Assembly (NCBI RefSeq): GCF_002205895.1
Contig: NZ_NJDE01000002.1
Coordinates: forward strand, 434,001 to 498,000
Source of the DNA: Saccharibacillus sp. O23
GTDB lineage: Bacteria; Bacillota; Bacilli; Paenibacillales; Paenibacillaceae
Reading direction: 5' to 3'
Length of the DNA: 64,000 nt
Below are positions 15,950 through 24,409 of the stretch, in pieces. A program made the translations under genes and the position numbers. Under the pieces are notes generated by a model that was given only the letters and a program-made list of their open reading frames with translations, did no database searches and had not been told where the DNA came from. Position 1 is the first letter of the stretch. Each line of letters begins with the position of its first letter.

Positions 15950-16885
15950 TTCAATCGGCATGCCAGCAGCCGCGCGAAGGTGATTGGCTATAGCGTTATA
16001 GTGCTTGGCCTGATCTGGATCACCAGCGTCGCGTGCGGCGTACCATGCTGGCGAGAGCCAACGGAAAACGATCTCTTGCACGTTCGACTTATGCAGCTTA
16101 ACGGCTGCCACCAGCGGCCGCAGTTGATTGTCTACGCCGCCTGCCGATCGTAGGTTCACGGCGAGCCGGTGGAAGTGGTCCGCCTCCGGCTGTTGCTTGG
16201 CTGCACGCGCCGCAGACCAAGCGGGCCGAACGTATTTATCTATCAACTCAGTCGCTACAGCGACCGGCAGCGTCGCAAAGTCCGATTCTGCTGGCTTCGG
16301 TGCCGGCGCTGGCGAAGGCACTACGCTGACAGCTATCTCAGCGACGACGTCCACGATCAGATCCTTGAGCGTTCGCCCGCCGATCTTGAGCGCATTGTCG
16401 CAGTCAATTTTGCGCGCGGGGTCCAATTGTTTGTGGCTTGGGATGAACAGGCGCGGAGCTTTGTTCCATTTCGTGCAGCAGAAGGCCAGATACCAGACAA
16501 ACCTTTTATAGGCCGCCTCGAAATCGATCCCGCCGCCGTAGCAAAGCTCTACGCCGATCGCCGCGTCATTGGCGTTATAACCGAAACGTTCGTTGTCGGT
16601 CGTTACGTTATAGAGCACGTGCCATGCCTTTTCGCCGGGATCGGGTCCGGTACCGGTCGGGATGATCTCCAAAATCTGCTTGTCGTCGATGAAGGTATGT
16701 GCGGAAGCCGAACGTCCCGTCAATGTGTTGAAGTAGCGATAGTGATTCTCCGCGTCTGCGCCGGGATTGCCGGTATCGTGCGCGACAAAAAAAGCCGGCA
16801 CTCCGATGGTTAACCGGAGGCCGGGCCTGGTGTTGGAGCGCTTGGCGATGTAGCAGCGCTCGATATTGTATTTGCTCAGGTTCAA
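15947..16885 (-). CDS. phage N-acetylmuramoyl-L-alanine amidase (endolysin)
   Basis: A 312-residue endolysin that cleaves the sugar-peptide bond of peptidoglycan. The N-terminal Amidase_2-type domain (about 10-170) has zinc ligand histidines in FVAHDTGNP, ASAHTFID and SHKQLDP. After a proline/alanine linker near 192-205 come two related 35-residue units, DKYVRPAWSAARAAKQ and RWLSPAWYAARDAGDP, each with H..LAVNLR or NAIANHLRAA, probably a cell-wall targeting or structural repeat. TTG 16885 follows GGAGGAAACACC. It ends the lysis cassette behind the holin. Confidence 0.93.
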   Translation of the reverse strand: MNLSKYNIERCYIAKRSNTRPGLRLTIGVPAFFVAHDTGNPGADAENHYRYFNTLTGRSASAHTFIDDKQILEIIPTGTGPDPGEKAWHVLYNVTTDNERFGYNANDAAIGVELCYGGGIDFEAAYKRFVWYLAFCCTKWNKAPRLFIPSHKQLDPARKIDCDNALKIGGRTLKDLIVDVVAEIAVSVVPSPAPAPKPAESDFATLPVAVATELIDKYVRPAWSAARAAKQQPEADHFHRLAVNLRSAGGVDNQLRPLVAAVKLHKSNVQEIVFRWLSPAWYAARDAGDPDQAKHYNAIANHLRAAAGMPIE

Positions 16886-16908
16886 GGTGTTTCCTCCATC
16901 TCGGCCAT

Positions 16909-17412
16909 CTAGACCGTCTTGTTGTCTTCTGGGTCCGCTGCGGCTGTTTCCTCGGCTACCTTTTCCTGCTTGACGATATCCGGTTGTGCTTCCGGAATCA
17001 GTTGCGGATTCTCCTCCACCTTGCTTTTGCTCTGAAAGATGTGAACAGCATTGAGCAGAAAGTCTGGCATAGGCACGCCGATCTTACCCATATTTTCGAT
17101 GACGGAGAGCAATTCGTTCGCGAGGTAAAAGAAGACGACGGCATCCCAGAACATGTGCAGCTCGCCCAATACGCCGTCGATCAAGTGAGCGATCGCAATT
17201 ACAGCAAACAAAGCCACCTTGCGCGCAATCCCGATGTATCCGACCCGGCTCTTCAGCTCGCCTCTCGTCCACGCCGCCGCCCAACCGGTTGCAAAATCTA
17301 CGATGACAAGCACAAGCAGTAGTACCAACATTGCGTTCAGCCCTCCAAAGAAGAAGCCCGCTACCGCTCCCATTCCCGCAGCGACCGCCTTCGGTATAAT
17401 TTGTTCCCCCAT
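16909..17412 (-). CDS. phage holin family protein
   Basis: A 167-residue membrane protein upstream of the endolysin. Three hydrophobic segments (about 10-45, 60-85 and 95-115) include GLNAMLVLLLVLVIVDFATGW and the VGYIGIARKVALFAVIAIAH stretch typical of the TcdE/Cph1-type holin family. The tail is long, acidic and polar (about 130-167). The start is placed at ATG 17412 with GGGAG nearby; an upstream start would place 17 unrelated residues in front. It would form the lesion that lets the amidase reach the wall. Confidence 0.88.
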   Translation of the reverse strand: MGEQIIPKAVAAGMGAVAGFFFGGLNAMLVLLLVLVIVDFATGWAAAWTRGELKSRVGYIGIARKVALFAVIAIAHLIDGVLGELHMFWDAVVFFYLANELLSVIENMGKIGVPMPDFLLNAVHIFQSKSKVEENPQLIPEAQPDIVKQEKVAEETAAADPEDNKTV

Positions 17413-17436
17413 ATATCTATCTCCCGTCACATAAAA

Positions 17437-17494
17437 TGAGCCCCCGGATCGCTCCGAGGGCATAAAAATAGCCGCAATCCGTGAGGATGCGGCT
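17437..17494 (-). terminator. tandem hairpins between the tail and lysis genes
   Basis: Two stems on the minus strand: AGCCGCATCC/GGATTGCGGCT followed by ATTTTTATG, and GCCCTCGG/CCGGGGGC followed by TCATTTTAT. They would limit transcription from tail genes into the holin. Confidence 0.65.
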
Positions 17495-17622
17495 TACTCG
17501 GCGGCCAGAATCTCATCAACATAGATACGAATTTTCGGCGAGACGTCTTCCAACGCCAAGCGATCGGCAATAATCAGGATCGCCGCGTTTCCGGCGAGCT
17601 GCCGGAGAAGTTTTTCGGACAT
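17494..17622 (-). CDS. small phage protein, CD1375-like
   Basis: A 42-residue peptide with GGAGGTGA well placed before ATG 17622. The run AAILIIADRLALEDVSPKIR resembles the very small CD1375-type proteins found between tail and lysis genes of Bacillota phages, whose role is unknown. An in-frame ATG at 17694, overlapping the upstream stop, could extend it to 66 residues. Confidence 0.6.
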   Translation of the reverse strand: MSEKLLRQLAGNAAILIIADRLALEDVSPKIRIYVDEILAAE

Positions 17623-17696
17623 AAGTAGTTCACCTCCCTTCAATGCGAGCCAGACGCCGAAGCGGTAGACCGCCGTGTAGATACGCGCGCGCATCG

Positions 17697-17960
17697 CTAC
17701 ATGCCGCCGAGTATGATTTCGGCCAGACCGTTGATCAACTTTTTATTGTCAAGATCAGCCTTTTCGAGCTCTGCAATACGCTCTTGCGCTTTCGAAAGTT
17801 GCTCATTTGGCGTAAAGAAATCCTTCGGAACAAACGAGACAAAGTTCCCTGAATCGATGTTCTGAACCGATACCAAGCGAAGGCCTTTGTCAGCTTGTTC
17901 ATTGATAAGCTCCACCAACTGCTCCGATGACCCATCGTACGGCAACGTTTCTACGATCAT
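17697..17960 (-). CDS. small phage tail-region protein
   Basis: An 87-residue protein with a DGSSEQLVELINEQADKGLRLVSVQ start and a C-terminal coiled-coil-like helix (NEQLSKAQERIAELEKADLDNKK). Position between the tail fibre and the lysis genes suggests a tail accessory or chaperone of the XkdW size class. GGAAGG lies seven bases before ATG 17960. No firm family match. Confidence 0.6.
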   Translation of the reverse strand: MIVETLPYDGSSEQLVELINEQADKGLRLVSVQNIDSGNFVSFVPKDFFTPNEQLSKAQERIAELEKADLDNKKLINGLAEIILGGM

Positions 17961-17978
17961 GTTTAACCCTTCCTCTCA

Positions 17979-19852
17979 TCAAGTAGCCGTTATATACGTT
18001 CTTGTAGCGTTCGCGATACCGATTGAGAAATCTTTATAATACGCTGCATAGGACAGGTTCGAAATATTGGACCACATCTCAAGCGTGTCGCCTACTGCGC
18101 AATCTACAGTAAGATCATACGAGAATACGCTGTAAGAGGTGGAACTCGTAAATGATGTACTGCCCGATGGAAGCGTAGCCCCATTTTTTCGAAATTGTGC
18201 ATATCCCAAAGCTGCGGAATTAGATACAGCATAGCTAATAGATAGCCGGTATCGGCCCGCAATTCGGACGACGCATGAATAGAGTTTAGCGTAAGCCGTT
18301 CCGGTGGCATTTCTTTGTTGGGCTTCAGCATAGACTTGGTTCGATCCCGGCGTAGGGGGATAGCCTACCCACGTCCCAGATACCCCGAATATTGTCTTTC
18401 CATTTACAATATTTGTTGGAAGTAAATTCGCGTCACCTTTGACTGTGATGCTGCCGTCATAGATCCCTGAACCTAAGACTTGATCCGTCGTGCCCGGCGT
18501 TACCGTCTGCGCTACCGTGGCCTGTACTGGCTTAGTGCCAGTCATCAACGCTCCGCCACTCCGCATCGTCTTCCCCGCGCGCAGATCGGCGGCCGTGGCC
18601 GTCGTGCCGATGCTCGGGTCAGGCACTGCTACCGTCACATCATTGTCGTAGATGCCGGACGGCAGCGTGCCGTTTGCCGTCACGGACGTCGTGGCGCGGA
18701 CCGGTACGGTGCCGGTAACCAATCCACTGTCCGTGCCGACCTTTTTCCCCGCACGCACGTCACCCGCGCCTGCATCTCCGTACTCCCCCCTTCACCCTGT
18801 AAGATAAAAGCCGATCCCGAATACGCTAGCGAATAGATACCGCCTGCCTTGAGATTTGTCACGGCCACCGCGCCGGCTCCGGTCATCTTCCGGATCGGAA
18901 GCGCGCTGCCGCCGTTGTAAGATAATGTCGCCGCGCCGGTGCTATCCGCGTTGATCTCGACCGTAATCTTTCGAAACTTTCCCAGAACTGGCCCGTTTGC
19001 GATCGTCAGAGCGTAGGCGTTTCCCGTGTTGGTCGTCGTGCCGTAGAGCCGAGATGCGTCCGTATAGTCCTTAGCAGCTTGAAGTTTGGAAGCAGCATCT
19101 GTCTTAGATTCTGCTGCTGCCAACGCTGTTGCCTGCGCCGCACTCATTAATCCGGGCTGCTCGGTTGTCGCGGTTTGGATAGGATCAGCTCCGCCTGGCA
19201 AATGTGTTGCTGCATGCGCGCCGGGCGTCGATTGTCCGGTCGCGGTCAAGATGATCTTTTTGCGATCTTTGGTTACAGAGATGCCGGTCGCTCCTTCGAT
19301 AGTTAGGCCATCTGTGGTCGTCTCAGCCGCGATTCCGTTAACGCTACCGAATGCCTTCTGATTCTTCTGCGCGCCGGATTCGATGTTGGTCAACTTCTCA
19401 TGTTCAGTCTGCGTGAGATGAGCGACTGTGTCCTGCTTGTGGGCGTTCAAACCGCTCTGTACGTCGTCGACTTCCTTCTTGCGCGCGATGTCTGCGTCTG
19501 CCGCTGGCGCGGCTACCTGAGCGCGGCCGGAGGCGTCACGCTGCATCAGCACGCTGGCCGTAGCAGCGGATGCGCTCGCGTCGAGCTTCTTTTTATCGGC
19601 TGCCGACATAAAGCCGGCTGCATTCGCCGCTGCGGCCGGATGCTCATCTGCTCCACGCTGCTTGTGCGCCGTTAACGTGTCGGCTGCTTCCTTGATGGCA
19701 TCAGCCTTGGCCTGATCGATCTTCTCCTGTGCGCCTTCCGGCGTTTCCTTCGCATGCATCTCTTCCTGAACCTTGTCAAAGCCGATGTTAATCTGGTCAT
19801 ACGTCTCGCTGATCCGCCGTGCTCCGTCCAGATTCGTGTACCGATTGGTCAA
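17979..19852 (-). pseudogene. phage tail fibre gene with one frameshift
   Basis: TTG 19852 opens a tail-fibre protein with TYDQINIGFDKVQEE, heptad-like DEHPAAAANAAGFMSAADKKKLD and AHAATHLPGGADPIQ segments typical of receptor-binding fibres. The frame is lost at the six-G run (18785-18790 on the plus strand). One added G restores it into a C-terminal region of two related modules, DVRAGKKVGTDSGLVTGT and DLRAGKTMRSGGALMTGT, each followed by a SGIYD..VTV or SGIYDGSITV strand, then a jelly-roll-like end. The restored length is 624 residues. A minus-one ribosomal slip on the G run would give the same product. Confidence 0.75.
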
Positions 19853-20024
19853 ACGCTCCCACTCCCTTCAACAGCGTCTCTACATCCGCGCGGACGGCCA
19901 GCAGAAGTTCTATTTGCTGTTCCCTCGGTAACGTCGACAAGATCGCGCGGATCGTGCCGGACGTCTCGCGGACTACATCGTCTTCGATGTCGACCTCCAT
20001 ACGGAGGATCTTTTGTATTTTCAT
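19797..20024 (-). CDS. small hypothetical phage protein
   Basis: A 75-residue protein from ATG 20024 behind GAGGAGGTTATTT, overlapping the tail-fibre start by 56 bases. KIQKILRMEVDIEDDVVRET and LPREQQIELLLAVRADVETLL are helical. It resembles no family I know; the overlap suggests co-expression with the fibre, perhaps a tail assembly accessory. Confidence 0.55.
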   Translation of the reverse strand: MKIQKILRMEVDIEDDVVRETSGTIRAILSTLPREQQIELLLAVRADVETLLKGVGAFDQSVHESGRSTADQRDV

Positions 20025-20052
20025 AAATAACCTCCTCAATCTTCATTCTTAA

Positions 20053-20120
20053 AGAGGAAAATCCTCTCTTTCGACGAATTTCAAAGTAGATGCTATCTAC
20101 CAATTCTGAAAGAGAGGATT
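20053..20120 (+). promoter_or_regulatory. alternative hairpins sequestering the Abi-alpha ribosome site
   Basis: AGAGGA (20053-20058) pairs with TCCTCT (20062-20067). The overlapping AATCCTCTCTTTC (20060-20072) pairs with GAAAGAGAGGATT (20108-20120), which contains the ribosome site. The loop holds GTAGAT/ATCTAC (20086-20100). The two large pairings exclude each other. Confidence 0.55.
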
Positions 20121-20124
20121 ATAT

Positions 20125-20949
20125 ATGGATCCTAATGATATTAAAACCGGATTGGAAGCAGCCAAAGATCTTGGCGTTCCTATTGAAAAATTATCAGAGA
20201 ACGCGTTGGGCAAACCCACAACTGAGCTTGGTGAAGGATTAGGTAATTTGTTTTGGTTGGTTTTTTCACCTATTCATACTGCTCGAGCTGTCTTAGAACC
20301 GCGTATTAAAGGATTCCAAAAACGTATTGAAGAAAGGCTCTCTCAAATTCCAGAAGAACAAAGAGTAGAACCTCCACTAAACATAGTTGGCCCCACATTA
20401 GAAGCTGCAAAGTTTCATATTGAAGATGAAGAAATCAGAAACATGTTCGCTGAGTTGATTGCATCCTCAATGAACGTGAAATCACAGGACAAGGTTCATC
20501 CATCTTTTGTAGAAGTAATTAAACAGCTTTCATCTTTCGATGTCAAAGTATTAAATATTCTACTAAAAAATAAACATTGGCCGATAGCTGAAATTGTGAT
20601 ATTTGAGGGAGCAGAAGAACTTACTTCTGCTGGAAGTTATCAAGTAATAATAGATAATATGATGCCCTTTCCTGAAATGGACTTTTCAAATTCTGATCAT
20701 TATAGTGCTGCAATTCAGAACTTATGCCGACTTTCCATAATCAGTATAGACAGCGAAAAGTATTATATAGATTTGAAACGGTATAACCAACTTTATGAAC
20801 ATGTAGTATTAGAACAAGCTAAGGTTGCAGCTTCAATCGATTCAAAATTTGACAATTGCAAGATTGACTTAAAAAAGGGATCTTGGAGTTTTACATCTTT
20901 TGGAAACATGTTCGTTGATTGTTGTTTTAAGAATGATCCTGTAGAGTAA
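20125..20949 (+). CDS. Abi-alpha / DUF4393 family protein (probable phage defence)
   Basis: A 274-residue protein, AT-rich relative to the host. The stretch LEPRIKGFQKRIEERLSQIP near 52-71, then PPLNIVGPTLEAAKFHIEDE and MFAELIASSMN and HPSFVEVIKQLSSFD, match the Abi-alpha/DUF4393 family described around abortive infection. A hydrophobic patch near 37-50 may touch the membrane. It is transcribed opposite to its neighbours inside a prophage, the usual place for a superinfection-exclusion cargo gene. Antiphage activity is inferred, not shown. ATG 20125 has AGAGAGG, which is inside a hairpin arm. Confidence 0.72.
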   Translation: MDPNDIKTGLEAAKDLGVPIEKLSENALGKPTTELGEGLGNLFWLVFSPIHTARAVLEPRIKGFQKRIEERLSQIPEEQRVEPPLNIVGPTLEAAKFHIEDEEIRNMFAELIASSMNVKSQDKVHPSFVEVIKQLSSFDVKVLNILLKNKHWPIAEIVIFEGAEELTSAGSYQVIIDNMMPFPEMDFSNSDHYSAAIQNLCRLSIISIDSEKYYIDLKRYNQLYEHVVLEQAKVAASIDSKFDNCKIDLKKGSWSFTSFGNMFVDCCFKNDPVE

Positions 20950-20975
20950 GATACTCTTAAATAACCAATCGGAAC

Positions 20976-21005
20976 AAAAAGCTTCGTCATTGGCGAAGCT
21001 TTTTG
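20976..21005. terminator. terminator between convergent genes
   Basis: AAAAAGCTTCG-TCATTGG-CGAAGCTTTTT, usable by the Abi-alpha gene and the minus-strand stalk-domain gene. Confidence 0.85.
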
Positions 21006-21017
21006 TATTAATGAGTA

Positions 21018-21770
21018 TCAATTTGTCTTAAACCAAACTCCGCCAGTTCCGTCATAATTCCGCTCGAAAGCAATTACTGGAGACTCATCGTTCTTTTTTA
21101 CTTGGAAGACGATCCAACCTTCATGAGAAGATCCTTCATAAAGGCTGGTATCAATATCCGGTTCTGGCGATACACCCATTGACATGTCGTAAGCCGTTCC
21201 AGTGGTTGAAACCAGTGTAAAGCTAACCCGTGAAAAGTCCACCGCTGCATCTTCCTGAGCATTTCTACTTATACTAACCGTGGCTTTGGCAAGCAAATAC
21301 TCATATCCAGCTTTGGGCTCACTATTAAATGGATTAGCTTCATGAAGCATATGCCAAGCCTGCGCTCCACGGACAACTTGAGTCACGCTCACGTTACCGC
21401 CGTAGTCATCAGAGAAGCTCTTGACTGTAAACGGAAGTGCTGAACCGAGCGCAGCCGGATTCGTGCGGCTGTTCTTACTTGTAGCGGTTCCAGTCGATCC
21501 GGTGTTTGGAGTGCTGCTCGGAGCAGGAGATCCACTGCTATTGATCATGATCGTTTCGGCTGAGTTATCGTAATTAACACTTGCGCCAAGCATTTCCGAA
21601 ACAGCACGCAGTGGCACATAGGTCGTACCTTTTATGATCTGCACATCAGCCGAAGCAGTCTGTCCATTAACGATCAGTTTCAACTTTCCAGATGCATATG
21701 TCCCGGCAGAGAATGACGAAACTACCAGCGCTACCGCAGCTCCAGCGATCATAAACTTTTTCTTTTTCAT
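21018..21770 (-). CDS. secreted stalk-domain protein with C-terminal beta domain
   Basis: A 250-residue exported protein. A signal peptide (MKKKKFMIAGAAVALVVSSF) is followed by a copper-amine-oxidase N-terminal-like stalk domain (LIVNGQTASADVQIIKGTTY, VPLRAVSEMLGASVNYD), a Ser/Thr/Pro linker near 85-110 and a beta domain (LAKATVSISRNAQEDAAV, SSHEGWIVFQVKKNDESP) like the DUF4352/DUF5067 immunoglobulin-like group. Such proteins are common on Paenibacillus cell surfaces. Presence in a prophage suggests lysogenic conversion or host material picked up by the phage. The start at 21770 is chosen for the signal peptide. Confidence 0.75.
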   Translation of the reverse strand: MKKKKFMIAGAAVALVVSSFSAGTYASGKLKLIVNGQTASADVQIIKGTTYVPLRAVSEMLGASVNYDNSAETIMINSSGSPAPSSTPNTGSTGTATSKNSRTNPAALGSALPFTVKSFSDDYGGNVSVTQVVRGAQAWHMLHEANPFNSEPKAGYEYLLAKATVSISRNAQEDAAVDFSRVSFTLVSTTGTAYDMSMGVSPEPDIDTSLYEGSSHEGWIVFQVKKNDESPVIAFERNYDGTGGVWFKTN

Positions 21771-21854
21771 CAGCAATCCCTCTTCTCTTATGTAATCATC
21801 CAAATTATCCCACGATTACATAGAGCGAGCAAGCAGGAATGAAAATCGTAACAA

Positions 21855-22388
21855 TTATTTTTGTTGTAATGCTGCGATTTCAGCTTGGAGCTGTGCGATT
21901 TCGGCTTCGGCGGCGGCGATCCGCTCGTCGCACTCAGCCATTCTTTTGCGAACTTGATTTGCATTCGGCGAATCCGGATCTACGGCACCGCCAGGCTCTA
22001 GCATATCTGCCCAAGCTTGTTTGCCTCTTTTCGCTGATTCAATGTCACGATTCAAAGCATCAATCTTATTTTGTTTCGCCATAATTTGAATGTTCACTGG
22101 AGTTTCATCATTAGACACCGTCGTAGATGCGGTTGCTTTATCTTTATCCGACATCGTAATTGTCTTCCCTTCCACCTTTAGGCTTGTGCCGGTTGCCTCA
22201 GCGATTGCTCGCACAGGAGCATACGTTGCCCCATTGATCGCTACTGCTTCAGCGATTTTCTTGCCGTCCTTTTCGAGCGAGAATACGCTTTGAACCTTTT
22301 GCCCGATCAATCCCGGTTGAGCAGCAATAGCGGCTGTACCACCGAAGAGCAGCGCACCTACTACGAAGCCAGAAATAAATTTTTTCGT
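21855..22388 (-). CDS. secreted stalk-domain protein with ACG in place of start codon
   Basis: A 177-residue reading frame whose N-terminus KKFISGFVVGALLFGGTAAI is a perfect signal peptide of the stalk-domain family, then VQSVFSLEKDGKKIAEAVAI and ATYAPVRAIAEATGTSLKV, and a C-terminal coiled coil (AAAEAEIAQLQAEIAALQQ). The codon expected to be ATG reads ACG (22386-22388), eight bases after AGGGGG. Either ACG is used, or the start is lost and translation begins weakly at a downstream TTG (22310), which would remove the signal peptide. A paralogous stalk gene lies 84 bp downstream. Confidence 0.65.
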   Translation of the reverse strand, partial: TKKFISGFVVGALLFGGTAAIAAQPGLIGQKVQSVFSLEKDGKKIAEAVAINGATYAPVRAIAEATGTSLKVEGKTITMSDKDKATASTTVSNDETPVNIQIMAKQNKIDALNRDIESAKRGKQAWADMLEPGGAVDPDSPNANQVRKRMAECDERIAAAEAEIAQLQAEIAALQQK

Positions 22389-22435
22389 GCTTAAGTCCCC
22401 CTGTGAACATTTTCCTTAGAATACCATATTGCAGG

Positions 22436-23439
22436 TTATTTAGGTATGTTCACTTGAGAGATGAGACTTCCATTAGCGTCATAAAGTTTCAAATTCCTTG
22501 TTGTGTTGTCGAAGGCCATATTTACAGCTTTAGAGTCAAGAGTACTTTTTAAACCATTCACACTTGAAATGTGTAGCCCACTTACCTCATCTCCATCAGC
22601 AAAGTAGAACGCCCCTGTCATAAGCACACGATCGTAAAAAGAAAAGATCTGTAACTGATTTTGCGTTTGCAAAATCGCGCTATTCCCTCGTCCATAGAAC
22701 CCGCCCAGCTTTTGCCCCGAACCGAATACCGTAAATCCAGATTCGTCGGATGGACCTTCATGCGAGATCGCGACCTTCCGCTCACCGAAGGAATCATAAG
22801 AGTAAATGCCGGTCTCTGTCACTTCCGTGCGAGCACCAGACGTCGCCGTCCGGATCAGCGTGCCCGTGATCTTCCCTCCTTCAATCTCGGAAGCCGTGAT
22901 CTTCCCGGAAAACGATCCAGTGGCCGCCTTCAGCTCACCTGTGAAAGTGCCACTGGCGGCTTGTAGCGCGCTGGCAAATGTACCAGTGGCGCCTCAAGCT
23001 TTCCGGTGAACGTACCTGAAGCAGCTTGAAGCGCGCCCTTGAACGTACCGCCGGCGGCCTGCAAGTTGCCCGCGAAGGTTCCGCTCGCAGCCTTCAGTTG
23101 ACCCGAAAACGTTCCTTTCGCAGCTTGAAGAGCACCCGCAAATGTCCCGGTGGCCGCATCTAGGTCACCACTGAAGACGAACTTCCTCTTCGGTAGGTCA
23201 AACCACAGCGCGTGGTCGCCGTCAGCGTAGAAGCTCAACTCATCGGCATTGAAAACCGCCTTGGCCAGTTCGTCGTCCCGATCAATGACGAGGCCCTGTG
23301 ACCGCGTGAGCGAAGCGCCGTAGTAGCGCTTGCCCTCCTTGACGGCAGTCTTGTTCAGCACTTTGACTGCGCTGGACAACGTGCCATCAGTAGGGAATTC
23401 GCTCTGCTGCTCCGACGTTGCCGGCGCCTCGATCGTCAT
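22436..23439 (-). pseudogene. second tail-fibre / hairpin-repeat gene with one frameshift
   Basis: From ATG 23439 the protein opens with a tail-fibre-like region (GKRYYGASLTRSQGLVIDRD) and then at least eight copies of an 11-residue repeat of the pattern AASGTFxGxLQ. The frame breaks at GAGGCGCCACTGG (about 22990); adding one G gives GCG GCC and the repeats continue in register to the C-terminal domain ending SLISQVNIPK. Restored length is 334 residues. Its 5' end lies only about 80 bases from the repressor start, suggesting an internal deletion has removed the rest of the phage genome there. Confidence 0.72.
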
Positions 23440-23519
23440 TCGGAGGCCGCCCTTGTAGTTCAGCACCTGATGGAGCATCATCGTGCGGTAATTGTGTTAT
23501 TATCAATTTGGGTGATGTT

Positions 23520-23837
23520 ATGGCTACTTTCGGAAGCAGACTTAAGCTCCTCCGATCCGAGAAAAGGTTGACTCAAAAAGACTTTGCAAAACTCATGAAC
23601 ATCAGCGAAAGCGCGGTTGGCATGTACGAGAGAGATGAGAGAGAACCCTCTTTCAAAATCCTGAATCAGATAGCCGATTACTTTGGAGTTTCTTACGACT
23701 ATCTGCTAGGAAGTTCAATTGCTCGAACTCCCGAAGAAGGCATGGCATTCAGCGACGGCGGTCGCAACTGGACCGAAGAGGAAATGCAGATCGCGGAATC
23801 GATCATCGAGACACTGCGCAAACAGCAAGGCAAATAA
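23520..23837 (+). CDS. XRE family (CI-like) prophage repressor
   Basis: A 105-residue DNA-binding protein. The helix-turn-helix spans about 5-60 (LRSEKRLTQKDFAKLMNISE, SAVGMYERDEREPS), followed by FGVSYDYLLG, the usual end of the HTH_3 domain in Bacillota prophage repressors. A short C-terminal tail ends in ESIIETLRKQQ. It is followed by an ImmA-like protease gene and the integrase, a typical lysogeny module. ATG 23520 follows GGTGATGTT. It would repress divergent lytic genes, most of which are missing here. Confidence 0.92.
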   Translation: MATFGSRLKLLRSEKRLTQKDFAKLMNISESAVGMYERDEREPSFKILNQIADYFGVSYDYLLGSSIARTPEEGMAFSDGGRNWTEEEMQIAESIIETLRKQQGK

Positions 23838-23842
23838 GCATG

Positions 23843-23873
23843 CGGCCCTTGATGCCGGAGGGCCGTTTCTTTT
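23843..23873 (+). terminator. terminator after the repressor
   Basis: CGGCCCT-TGATGCCGG-AGGGCCG followed by TTTCTTTT, six bases past the repressor stop. Confidence 0.75.
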
Positions 23874-23914
23874 ACACTGAAACAGAACATATGTTCCCAT
23901 TAGGGGGAAAAGAT

Positions 23915-24409
23915 ATGCTTCAGGGATACCAGCCAACAGCCGCGGACATTTGGCTTCGCGATCTGTATTCGGAGCACCATATTCATTTAGGGATGCACTT
24001 GAACTTCCATTTGATCGCGTCGATCTGGGGTATTCAAGTGATTTACAACGCCGTGCCAGCATTTTCGTTCTGGGCCTCAGGCCTGAGGATCATCTCGCTC
24101 GATAACCGGACGGCGCCGGAGCGGCAGCGTGCAGACTTTTATCACGAGCTTGGCCACATCGCCTTGCACGACGGCCGACAACACGGCCTCCATCCGCTCA
24201 TGGTGCAATTACAAGAGTGGCAGGCTCGTCGCTTTCAGCTCGTCGCAGCGATGCCCTACGCGTTGCTTCCGCCGCTGGCGCGCACATGGATGGAATACGC
24301 CTTGTTACTGGCCGAGATTTTTGCGGTACCGCTCGACGTCGCTATTCGTCGGGTTGAGATGATCCGGTCGAGACAGATCTATGAAGGGAGGGATTATCGT
24401 GGCATTTAA
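23915..24409 (+). CDS. ImmA/IrrE family metallo-endopeptidase
   Basis: A 164-residue zinc protease expected to cleave the neighbouring repressor. The metal motif HELGH is present in FYHELGHIALHDG at about 76-88, and a C-terminal helix holds AEIFAVPLDVAIRRVEM. In ICEBs1 the ImmA protease inactivates ImmR to induce the element; the same layout (repressor, protease, integrase) is seen here. ATG 23915 follows AGGGGG at eight bases. Its end overlaps the integrase start by 11 bases. Confidence 0.88.
   Translation: MLQGYQPTAADIWLRDLYSEHHIHLGMHLNFHLIASIWGIQVIYNAVPAFSFWASGLRIISLDNRTAPERQRADFYHELGHIALHDGRQHGLHPLMVQLQEWQARRFQLVAAMPYALLPPLARTWMEYALLLAEIFAVPLDVAIRRVEMIRSRQIYEGRDYRGI

Noticed and set aside
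22930-23160. Tandem repeats (AASGTF units) as a minisatellite
   Set aside because: The repetition is in the protein sequence of a tail-fibre-type gene with codon variation, so it is a coding repeat.
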